From: Natribaculum breve
GTDB lineage: Archaea > Halobacteriota > Halobacteria > Halobacteriales > Natrialbaceae
NCBI RefSeq assembly: GCF_023008585.1
Contig: NZ_CP095390.1
Location: 1-64,000, forward strand
Length of the DNA: 64,000 nt
Reading direction: 5' to 3'
Each line of letters opens with the position of its first letter. Positions within the stretch are counted from its first letter, which is position 1. Shown in pieces: positions 7,095 to 12,449 of this stretch. Below the pieces are notes generated by a model. That model saw only the letters and a program-made list of their open reading frames with translations, was not told the origin of the DNA and did not search any database. A program made the translations under genes and the position numbers.

Positions 7095-8624
7095 CTATGC
7101 AGGTTCGAAGGCCTCGATTTCATCGATGACCTGCTTCGGATTTTCGGCGTGTTCGATGAACGAGAGGACGTTCTCCGACCAGCCGGAAACGTTGTAGACG
7201 TTCTCGTATCCCTCCGGCGTCACGAGGTCGCCGTAGGACGCGAGATCGACGAGATACAATGCGGTGTCCGAGGAGACCTCGTCCCGATACGCGTCGAACG
7301 CCGCCTTGACCGTCTGGGTATCGCGTGCCGTGAATGGCGTGCTGTCCCAAATCTGCATGTCGGTGAAGACGACGATACGCTCGACCGGCTCGCCTCGGTC
7401 GCGGAGGTACTCCAGTGCCTTCCAGCCGTTCGTCGAGTTCCCGACGTCCTCGTCGATGGCCAGTACCGCACCTTGACGCTGCAGTACTGGCGTGTCCACG
7501 TGCATCGGAACGGTCTGGAAGTCGTCACCGAACCCGCCAACCTCGGCACCTTGGTCGGCCAGGATCGCACCGAACAACGCACCGATTTCCTTCAGCCTGA
7601 GCGTGCTGTTCGTGGATAGCGCCATGTCCATCGACCCTGAGAGGTCCACGGCGACGAACGTGTCTCCGAGTCCGTCAGGCACCGTCTCGACAGCGACGTC
7701 GATTGCGTCCTCCAGCCACCGCTCGACCGCTGGTGCTTGGACGTCAGCATTCTGGAGCGCGGTGTACGCCTGGTAGTACCGGAACGGGTACAGCGGCGCG
7801 TACCGGACTGCTTCCAAGTCAAGGTGCCCTACGACGGTGTCCTCGTCGACGCCGGCTTCGAGCATGTTCCGGAGGTTCCGGATCGACGCGAAGATCGGCA
7901 GCGTGTATTCGTCGTCTTCGAGGAGCGTCTCCCAAGCGTCCTGAGTGTTGCCGCGCTCGGAGATGACGGTTTCCCAGGTGTTGGGCGATGGCAACGGTTC
8001 GACGTCGGGATAGTCGTCGAGGTCGCCGCGCATGAACTCCTCGAATAGCACCTCCTGGTCGGCGTCGACCGGCTTCGGGTGGACGCGATTGAACACGTCG
8101 TGCAGCGTTACCTCACGCCGCGACAGCTCGTATTTGCCCAGCGTGTAGGCGTCCGCCATCGAAACGAGCGCGTCTTCGATGCCGCGTCGAAGCGGCCACG
8201 GGGCAGTCCCGCCGAACAACTGGTCGTGGATAGCGAGGGCGGTCGCCGTTTCATCCATCCGCTGGATGATCGCCGGTGCCCACTCGCGGATGAGTGACTC
8301 GGGTGAGTCATCCTTGAACCGGTCGTCGTTGGCTGCCAGTACGAGCAGGACCTGTGGAATGTCCCGCAGGTAGAGTTCCTGGCGCGCGTACGCGGCGAGC
8401 TTCAGGACGAACTCCGGATCCTCGTCTGCCGCGGCGTCGAACCGCCGGACGACAGCAGCGAGTTGCTCGTCATCGGTTTCGTAGAACGAGCCCTCCAGCA
8501 GTTGGTTGATCGTGCGCTTGTACAGTGCGAGTCGAGGGTCGGCAGGGTCGAACGCTTCCCCACCTTCGTAGTTGGTGGTTCGCGTCGCCTCCGCGACCGT
8601 TTGCTTTGGCTTGTTGAATTCCAT
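7095..8624 (-). CDS. Ro60-like RNA-binding protein (TROVE + vWA)
   Basis: A 509-aa orthologue of the Ro60/Rsr family. Residues ~1-300 are the alpha-helical TROVE repeat ring that holds Y RNAs on its outer surface and misfolded RNA 3' ends in its cavity. Residues ~320-500 are a von Willebrand A domain with an intact metal site (VDLSGS at 326-331, and TDMQ near 421). Family knowledge: Ro proteins take part in non-coding RNA quality control with exonucleases, and bacterial Y RNAs can mimic tRNAs. Here it is embedded in a minus-strand tRNA array, between tRNA-Arg/tRNA-like genes and tRNA-Gly. Length and motifs are complete. Such proteins are uncommon in archaea. Confidence 0.93.
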   Translation of the reverse strand: MEFNKPKQTVAEATRTTNYEGGEAFDPADPRLALYKRTINQLLEGSFYETDDEQLAAVVRRFDAAADEDPEFVLKLAAYARQELYLRDIPQVLLVLAANDDRFKDDSPESLIREWAPAIIQRMDETATALAIHDQLFGGTAPWPLRRGIEDALVSMADAYTLGKYELSRREVTLHDVFNRVHPKPVDADQEVLFEEFMRGDLDDYPDVEPLPSPNTWETVISERGNTQDAWETLLEDDEYTLPIFASIRNLRNMLEAGVDEDTVVGHLDLEAVRYAPLYPFRYYQAYTALQNADVQAPAVERWLEDAIDVAVETVPDGLGDTFVAVDLSGSMDMALSTNSTLRLKEIGALFGAILADQGAEVGGFGDDFQTVPMHVDTPVLQRQGAVLAIDEDVGNSTNGWKALEYLRDRGEPVERIVVFTDMQIWDSTPFTARDTQTVKAAFDAYRDEVSSDTALYLVDLASYGDLVTPEGYENVYNVSGWSENVLSFIEHAENPKQVIDEIEAFEPA

Positions 8625-8692
8625 GCTATCACTCGGAGCCGCAACAGGCGACTCCGATACCAGTGCTGCTCACCCGCGGTGCAAGCAGCGAA

Positions 8693-8767
8693 CGTCCCCG
8701 GCACGATTCGAACGTGCGACACCCGGCTTCGAAGGCCGGTGCTCTGTCCAGGCTGAGCTACGGGAAC
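8693..8767 (-). tRNA. tRNA-Arg (TCG)
   Basis: Full cloverleaf: acceptor GTTCCCG/CGGGGAC with one G-U pair, anticodon stem CCGGC/GCCGG with loop CTTCGAA, and T-loop TTCGAAT. CCA is not encoded. It is the tRNA nearest the Ro60 start codon (69 bp away). The motif CAGTTTTCCG lies about 12 bp before its 5' end. Confidence 0.92.
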
Positions 8768-8839
8768 ATGAGAGTGGCCGGAAAACTGCTGGAGCCGGAA
8801 CAGCGTGCTACCTGGTTACACTACGGTGGACGAACGGAT

Positions 8840-8909
8840 TCCACCGCCGGGATTCGAACCCGGACTTCCGGCTCCAGAGGCGAAGGATGGCTCCAACTCG
8901 ACGGCCACG
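8840..8909 (-). tRNA. degenerate tRNA-like gene (Gln CTG-like)
   Basis: The 3' half is tRNA-like: a perfect T-arm (CCGGG-TTCGAAT-CCCGG) and a loop CTCTGGA that would read CTG, but with a weak anticodon stem. The 5' half cannot form a 7-bp acceptor stem with the 3' strand (CGGTGG), and the D-arm is abnormal. It shares the 5' words CGTGGC and CGTCGAGT with the tRNA-like gene at 9004 and has the same CAGTTTCCCG motif upstream. It is either a decayed tRNA or a tRNA-mimicking RNA. Confidence 0.5.
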
Positions 8910-9003
8910 GGATGAGTGATGGCGACCGGGAAACTGTCGAGGCGGGATCCGGTGTCGAGAGCACCCACGTGCTCTCTTTGTCCGGGATGTTCTCGATGGA
9001 CGG

Positions 9004-9066
9004 GGCCACCGACAGGATTTGAACCTGCGAGTTCCTGGCGAAGCAACGCCCCGACTCGACGGTCGC
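9004..9066 (-). tRNA. D-armless tRNA-like RNA
   Basis: An acceptor-like helix (GCGACCG with CGGTGGC, one mismatch) and a T-arm (GCAGG-TTCAAAT-CCTGT) enclose a long hairpin instead of separate D and anticodon arms: GAGT pairs with ACTC on the outside and GGCG with CGCC inside, around a TTGCTT loop. Total length is about 62 nt. No anticodon stem of normal 5-bp/7-nt geometry can be drawn. A tRNA mimic of the Y-RNA type is one reading; a tRNA pseudogene is the other. Confidence 0.5.
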
Positions 9067-9192
9067 CACGTGCGGTCGGGAAACTGACGGCGCGACGGGC
9101 TATGACTCCCGATGTGCCTTGCGGGCTGAAGGAACGCACCGTCTCGTCGACCGCACGCTATGGGAACCGACAGGGGACGCGTCACCGGTCTA

Positions 9193-9215
9193 CGTCGCTA
9201 CCTCGTGGTACGACG
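9193..9215. other. stem-loop between tRNA genes
   Basis: CGTCG-(C bulge)-TACC-TCGT-GGTA-CGACG forms a 9-bp hairpin in the otherwise featureless 182-bp spacer between the tRNA-like gene at 9004 and tRNA-Glu. It may be a processing signal or part of a small RNA. Confidence 0.35.
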
Positions 9216-9248
9216 CAGAGCGTCGCTGTCCACTGCCAGTTCCCGAGT

Positions 9249-9324
9249 GCTCCCGAGGGGAATCGAACCCCCGACCTCCAGTTTGAAAGACTGGCGTCCC
9301 TCGCCAACGGAGACTCCGGGAGCA
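9249..9324 (-). tRNA. tRNA-Glu (TTC)
   Basis: Perfect acceptor GCTCCCG/CGGGAGC, anticodon stem CCAGT/ACTGG with loop CTTTCAA, T-arm with loop TTCGATT. The D-stem has a small bulge. The discriminator is A and CCA is not encoded. Confidence 0.92.
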
Positions 9325-9345
9325 TCACTGCAATTGGTTCCGAGC

Positions 9346-9419
9346 GCCTGAGGAAGGACTCGAACCTCCCGCGACCGGGGTAACAGCCCGGCACCCCCAC
9401 CAGGGGGGTCTCCCAGGCA
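9346..9419 (-). tRNA. tRNA-Asn (GTT)
   Basis: Acceptor GCCTGGG/CTCAGGC with one G-U pair, D-arm ACCCC/GGGGT, anticodon stem CCGGG/CCCGG with loop CTGTTAC, T-loop TTCGAGT. The discriminator is G. Confidence 0.93.
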
Positions 9420-9425
9420 TCGAGA

Positions 9426-9498
9426 GGGCCCGACGGGATTCGAACCCGCTATCCTGCGGTTAAAAGCCGCTCGCCTGTCCTCATAGGCTCCGGGCCCA
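9426..9498 (-). tRNA. tRNA-Lys (TTT)
   Basis: Perfect acceptor GGGCCCG/CGGGCCC, D-arm GCCT/AGGC, anticodon loop CTTTTAA on a GCGG/CCGC stem (outermost A-A mismatch), T-loop TTCGAAT. Confidence 0.92.
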
Positions 9499-9501
9499 CA
9501 T

Positions 9502-9574
9502 GCTCCAGCCCGGATTCGAACCGGGGGCTCGGCCGTGAGAGGGCCGTGAGTTTGGCCGCTACTCCACTGGTGCG
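9502..9574 (-). tRNA. tRNA-Glu (CTC)
   Basis: Acceptor GCACCAG/CTGGAGC has one A-A mismatch. D-arm GAGT/ACTC, anticodon stem CGGCC/GGCCG with loop CTCTCAC, T-arm CCCGG-TTCGAAT-CCGGG. It is the second glutamate isoacceptor in the array. Confidence 0.88.
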
Positions 9575-9607
9575 GGTTGGCCTCTCCTGGAAAGGGTCAT
9601 CGGCCAG

Positions 9608-9674
9608 TGGGACGGGCAGGATTCGAACCTGCGTGTTCTCGTTACAAGTGAGATGAAGGAGCCCTCACCGTCGC
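9608..9674 (-). tRNA. tRNA-like gene with truncated D-arm (Thr TGT-like)
   Basis: Acceptor GCGACGG/CCGTCCC (one mismatch), T-arm GCAGG-TTCGAAT-CCTGC, and anticodon-like loop CTTGTAA on TCTCA/CGAGA (one mismatch), which would read TGT. The D-arm region is only 12 nt and can form just a minihelix (GAGG-GCT-CCTT). Total length is about 66 nt. Its 5' word GCGAC-GGT-GAG resembles the D-armless gene at 9004. Confidence 0.5.
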
Positions 9675-9736
9675 ACCGGATCTCCGGTAAAAACTCGGCG
9701 AGAGCGTGAATGCCAGGCTCTTCCACCGTCCCGCAG

Positions 9737-9808
9737 TCTCCCCGGCACGACTCGAACGTGCGTCTCCTCCTCTACAGGGAGGCATCGTAGCCGCTAGACC
9801 ACAGGGAG
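9737..9808 (-). tRNA. tRNA-Tyr (GTA)
   Basis: Acceptor CTCCCTG/CGGGGAG with one G-U pair and the archaeal C1-G72 pair typical of tRNA-Tyr. Anticodon stem CCTCC/GGAGG with loop CTGTAGA, T-loop TTCGAGT, discriminator A. Confidence 0.93.
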
Positions 9809-9811
9809 AAA

Positions 9812-9894
9812 TGTCGCCGCGAGGATTCGAACCTCGGAAGGACCTACGCCAGCGGTTCTGAGCCGCTTCCCGTTGACCACTTGGGTACGGCGAC
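9812..9894 (-). tRNA. tRNA-Leu (CAG)
   Basis: Class II tRNA with a long variable arm. Perfect acceptor GTCGCCG/CGGCGAC, anticodon stem AGCGG/CCGCT with loop CTCAGAA, T-arm CGAGG-TTCGAAT-CCTCG. Confidence 0.93.
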
Positions 9895-9934
9895 AGGGAA
9901 TACAGGGAATCGTGTACCGGTACAGTGACCGGCA

Positions 9935-10016
9935 TGCCGCCACCAGGATTCGAACCTGGGAAGGACTAACCACACGGTCCTCGACCGTGTCCGTTTGACC
10001 ACTCTGGCATGGCGGC
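9935..10016 (-). tRNA. tRNA-Leu (GAG) with C at position 33
   Basis: Class II tRNA with perfect acceptor GCCGCCA/TGGCGGC, a long variable arm similar to the neighbouring tRNA-Leu, and discriminator A (leucine-type; serine tRNAs of this array have G). Anticodon stem CACGG/CCGTG leaves loop TCGAGGA, giving anticodon GAG but cytosine where uridine 33 is nearly universal. A shifted reading would give CGA (Ser), but the stem and discriminator argue against it. Confidence 0.85.
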
Positions 10017-10063
10017 ACAATTCGAGAATCGCTAACGACTCTGCGAATCATTTCGGCACGCAG

Positions 10064-10149
10064 CGGCGGGAGAGTGATTTGAACACTCGTGCCCTTGCGG
10101 ACGCCGCGCTTCCAACGCGGTCCCTTGGCCAGGCTAGGGAAATCCCGCC
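10064..10149 (-). tRNA. tRNA-Ser (GGA)
   Basis: Class II tRNA: perfect acceptor GGCGGGA/TCCCGCC, discriminator G, D-arm TCCCT/AGGGA, anticodon stem CCGCG/CGCGG with loop TTGGAAG, long variable arm, T-loop TTCAAAT. Confidence 0.93.
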
Positions 10150-10151
10150 AA

Positions 10152-10233
10152 CAGTGAGACGGAGAGTCGAACTCCGAAGCCTCGCGGCTCTCGGTTTCAA
10201 ACCGAGCGCAGTCACCAATCTGCTTGTCTCACC
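10152..10233 (-). tRNA. tRNA-Ser (TGA)
   Basis: Class II tRNA: acceptor GGTGAGA/TCTCACT (one G-U), discriminator G, D-stem GCAG/CTGC, anticodon stem CTCGG/CCGAG with loop TTTGAAA, long variable arm, T-arm CGGAG-TTCGACT-CTCCG. It is only 2 bp from tRNA-Ser (GGA). Confidence 0.92.
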
Positions 10234-10316
10234 ACACGCCGTCGGAGCAAGCCCCAACGAGCCCCCTTCGCGCTACTCACGGGATGTCGGAAGATGCGTA
10301 TTGCTCAGCTTCTGAC

Positions 10317-10339
10317 CCTCGCTTTTGGAGTAAGCGAGG
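10317..10339 (-). other. 8-bp hairpin downstream of the zinc-ribbon gene
   Basis: CCTCGCTT and AAGCGAGG form a perfect 8-bp stem with a 7-nt loop, 36 bp after the stop codon of the small leftward gene at 10376. No T-run follows. It is a candidate 3'-end or processing structure; the rest of the 10234-10375 spacer shows nothing. Confidence 0.4.
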
Positions 10340-10375
10340 TCACCAACACCCAGTCACGGCAGGGCCGAATGGCGG

Positions 10376-10516
10376 TCACCTCGTTCCGTGGAAGTAAGCG
10401 CCGTCGCCGGTGACGCAGATTCTCACACTTCCAATCGTGTCGATGGACGTTGTTTCACCGAGCGGGACGTGGCGGAACGCTTCCTCGTTGCAGTCAGGGC
10501 AGACATTCTTTGTCAT
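10376..10516 (-). CDS. 46-aa zinc-ribbon-like protein within the tRNA array
   Basis: A tiny protein beginning MTKNVCPDCNEEAF. One CPDC knuckle is present and a lone Cys (VRICVTGD) lies near residue 34, so the zinc site is incomplete or formed by dimerisation. Its ATG lies 2 bp after the 3' end of tRNA-Ser (GCT) on the same strand, so the message must be made as a tRNA-mRNA dicistron, with the tRNA cut out by RNase P and 3' processing. Function unknown; it is the only protein gene inside the main tRNA run. Confidence 0.6.
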   Translation of the reverse strand: MTKNVCPDCNEEAFRHVPLGETTSIDTIGSVRICVTGDGAYFHGTR

Positions 10517-10518
10517 CA

Positions 10519-10601
10519 CGCCGTGTCCCGGAGTCGAACCGGGAACCCGTGGCCGGGGCTGGCGTAGCAGGCCAGTGGGGTCACCATTCCCCAGACACGG
10601 C
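10519..10601 (-). tRNA. tRNA-Ser (GCT)
   Basis: Class II tRNA: perfect acceptor GCCGTGT/ACACGGC, discriminator G, D-arm GGGG/CCCC, anticodon stem CTGGC/GCCAG with loop CTGCTAC, T-arm CCCGG-TTCGACT-CCGGG. It is the third serine isoacceptor in the array. Confidence 0.94.
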
Positions 10602-10605
10602 ACAC

Positions 10606-10678
10606 TGAGCCGACGAGGATTCGAACCTCGGTCCTGTGCGTCCAAGGCACAGATCGTCGCCCGCTGGACTATCGGCTC
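10606..10678 (-). tRNA. tRNA-Pro (TGG)
   Basis: Perfect acceptor GAGCCGA/TCGGCTC, anticodon stem TGTGC/GCACA with loop CTTGGAC, T-arm CGAGG-TTCGAAT-CCTCG. It lies 4 bp from tRNA-Ser (GCT). Confidence 0.93.
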
Positions 10679-10819
10679 ACGGGTACTGCCGAGCGTTCGG
10701 CAGTTGATTATCTATCTGTACGACTTTCCAACTGCGCAACTGCGACCGAGTGGTCGTGATTGCGCGTCTCATCGCGGGGGCGTACTTCGGGTGCTCCCGG
10801 GAATACCACACCGGCTCAT

Positions 10820-10890
10820 GTAGGTTGCAGACCCTGCTGGGCCCAGCATCGTGGGAACGATCCAGCTGATCGCACCAACGGGCTGCCTAC
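10820..10890 (-). ncRNA. structured 71-nt RNA candidate (possible Y RNA)
   Basis: The ends pair in an 11-bp helix interrupted by bulges (read 5'-3' on the minus strand: GTAGG, CAG, CCC opposite GGG, CTG, CCTAC, with CAA and T bulged). Inside are a TGCTG-GGCC-CAGCA hairpin and either ATCGT-TCCC-ACGAT or CGATC-AGCTG-GATCG. The bulged terminal helix plus internal hairpins is the general plan of Y RNAs. On the minus strand a TATA-like GGATAAAC sits about 25 bp upstream. On the plus strand one loop would be a GNRA tetraloop, so orientation is unsettled. It is not a tRNA. Confidence 0.5.
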
Positions 10891-10928
10891 CTCGATGGGT
10901 ATCCCCACGTGGTTTATCCACGCGTCCA

Positions 10929-11002
10929 CGCCGACGCCGGGATTCGAACCCGGATCACGGCCGTGACAGGACCGTATGCTCGCCGGATTACACCACGTCG
11001 GC
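10929..11002 (-). tRNA. tRNA-Asp (GTC)
   Basis: Perfect acceptor GCCGACG/CGTCGGC, discriminator G, anticodon stem CGGTC/GGCCG with one T-G pair and loop CTGTCAC, T-arm CCGGG-TTCGAAT-CCCGG. Confidence 0.94.
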
Positions 11003-11006
11003 ATGT

Positions 11007-11080
11007 CGCCCCGGCCGGAATCGAACCGGCGGCCTCCGGATTCAAAGTCCGGCGTCCCTCGCCAGCGGAGACTCCGGGGC
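11007..11080 (-). tRNA. tRNA-Gln (TTG)
   Basis: Perfect acceptor GCCCCGG/CCGGGGC, anticodon stem CCGGA/TCCGG with loop CTTTGAA, T-arm GCCGG-TTCGATT-CCGGC. It is the first tRNA of the minus-strand array (highest coordinate). Its D-arm resembles that of tRNA-Glu (TTC). Confidence 0.94.
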
Positions 11081-11311
11081 TCGACGTAGCCGCAGCTAAC
11101 GCTGCGGAGATGTGTGCTAGCGACTCTTCGTACGCTCAGCGCGTACTGAATCGCTCGTTCGTTCCATTGTCAGGAACTAACGCAGACCAAACTGCCGCGA
11201 GCTTCAGTCGCCGTACTCGCGTGGCGCTGTGAGCTGAGCGAGTACTGGACGAAAGCAGGCGGCAATCCCGTGTTCCCTAGCCCCTGACGGGTAGTCCGCG
11301 TGGGAGCCGGG

Positions 11312-11536
11312 TTATGCGGGTGAGAGTGTCCGGAGATCGCCGGACTGCGTCGCACTTTCGCGTTCGATGGCGACGCAGACCCAGTGATTCCCGGCCGGAC
11401 TCTTCGCACGCTGGTCTTGTAGATACTCGCCGAACACGCGACCCGCGGCTAAGCGAGAACGAGCACGCCGCGGTTTGAAGCGAGTATCGACCATGTAGCG
11501 AAATTCTCCGTTTTCGGGATTTGTTTCGGACGTCAA
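11312..11536 (-). CDS. hypothetical basic/acidic protein, 74 aa
   Basis: Not recognised. The sequence begins MTSETNPENGEFRYMVDTRF and has a basic patch (KPRRARSRLAAGRV) before a conserved-looking core (GNHWVCVAIERE). The start is TTG at 11536; a TATA-like CTTTAATA lies about 27 bp upstream on the minus strand, consistent with a leaderless transcript. The in-frame ATG 14 codons later is an alternative. It lies upstream of the tRNA array in the same orientation, separated by 231 bp with short inverted repeats (CCGCAG/CTGCGG near 11090). Confidence 0.5.
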   Translation of the reverse strand: MTSETNPENGEFRYMVDTRFKPRRARSRLAAGRVFGEYLQDQRAKSPAGNHWVCVAIERESATQSGDLRTLSPA

Positions 11537-11692
11537 TTACGGAATATCGTGGCAACTGTATTAAAGTTAGTCAGGGTGTGCTAACCACAGACAAGAAGGT
11601 CGTGAAGTCCTGTGCCAGGTACATTATTAGAGGTCACTGCTGAAGCGCACAGAAACTATTTACAGCAAACTGCTGTCTATTATTGTAGATGG

Positions 11693-11767
11693 TTGGTCTA
11701 CCGTCAGTCCGGTTCTAGCCGGGAACCCAGTCACAGGCGTGACTGATGGTTCTCGGTTAGAGACCAA
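11693..11767 (+). promoter_or_regulatory. structured leader ending at the start codon of the next gene
   Basis: A three-way-junction-like fold can be drawn: closing helix TTGGTCT (11693-11699) with AGACCAA (11761-11767), a CCGG-TTCTAG-CCGG hairpin, and a CAGTCA-CAGGCG-TGACTG hairpin. The last paired base is the A of the ATG. TATA-like words at 11655-11664 and 11678-11685 could start a transcript containing the fold. Most haloarchaeal mRNAs are leaderless, so a structured leader hints at regulation or at a separate small RNA. Confidence 0.45.
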
Positions 11768-12399
11768 TGACCGAGAATACTGACGCAGGCAAGTCTGAAC
11801 AGACAGAGTGTAGCGACGCGCCTCCTCAACCGATTGACCCTACCGACTGTTCTTCGTGTCGGGAGACAAGCTCCATCCTGGCGTGCGATGCGTGCGACAC
11901 CACGCACTATGCCGAACTCCACGATGTCTCGCTTGGTGACTCTGAGTACGATGTGTGTAGCGACTGCCTCCAGTTGCTCGTCGATCAGGTCGAGCGATAC
12001 TACTGGTGGGAACGCCTGACTGAGGCGCACTACAATCGCGCAGCGGAATTTCTCCGGTCACTCGATGAAGTTTGGTGCGTCAAGGATCAGGCGTACGCTG
12101 GCGGCGAGCTGTGGATTCACACGCCCTATTGTGATGCGGCAGTCGTCAGAGATGTTTGCGATCACTTCGGGTTCCAAATCCGGTGGTTCAGCGTCGTTTC
12201 TCCCTGCGACGAAGGATTTGATTGCATCTCCGAGCATGGTCGCTGTATCGAAATCAACCTCACCTACACGAATCGCCCCTCGAATCCGCTTCCGTTAGAA
12301 TACGACATCCAGGATGACGTGACGTACCACGAGGTCGAATGGCTCGAAAACCATCACCGCCTGTTCGACCGAACGACTGATCGGAGTAGGCCACCGTAA
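11767..12399 (+). CDS. hypothetical Cys-rich protein, 210 aa
   Basis: Not recognised as a family. The N-terminal ~70 residues contain CSSC, CDACD and CSDC pairs spaced as one or two treble-clef or zinc-ribbon sites. The rest is an acidic alpha/beta domain with further Cys and His (YCDAAVV, SPCDEGFDC). No membrane segment is present. It reads rightward, away from the tRNA array, and is preceded by the structured leader. The zinc region suggests nucleic-acid or protein binding; no catalytic motif is visible. Confidence 0.65.
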   Translation: MTENTDAGKSEQTECSDAPPQPIDPTDCSSCRETSSILACDACDTTHYAELHDVSLGDSEYDVCSDCLQLLVDQVERYYWWERLTEAHYNRAAEFLRSLDEVWCVKDQAYAGGELWIHTPYCDAAVVRDVCDHFGFQIRWFSVVSPCDEGFDCISEHGRCIEINLTYTNRPSNPLPLEYDIQDDVTYHEVEWLENHHRLFDRTTDRSRPP

Positions 12400-12449
12400 A
12401 CAAATTCTCAAGAACACTTATTACTGATTCACTATTTTGTTTTACAGCA

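Noticed and set aside
10317-10339. Anticodon arm of a tRNA-Gly (TCC)
   Set aside because: The 7-nt loop can be read with a TCC, but position 33 would be C and no T-arm or acceptor stem can be found on either side.
11693-11767. Amber-suppressor tRNA (anticodon CTA) in the structured leader
   Set aside because: The 7-bp closing stem and a CTA-bearing loop are suggestive, but only 8 nt separate the acceptor from the middle hairpin (no D-arm), the anticodon stem has a mismatch, and the T-loop is 8 nt without the normal consensus.
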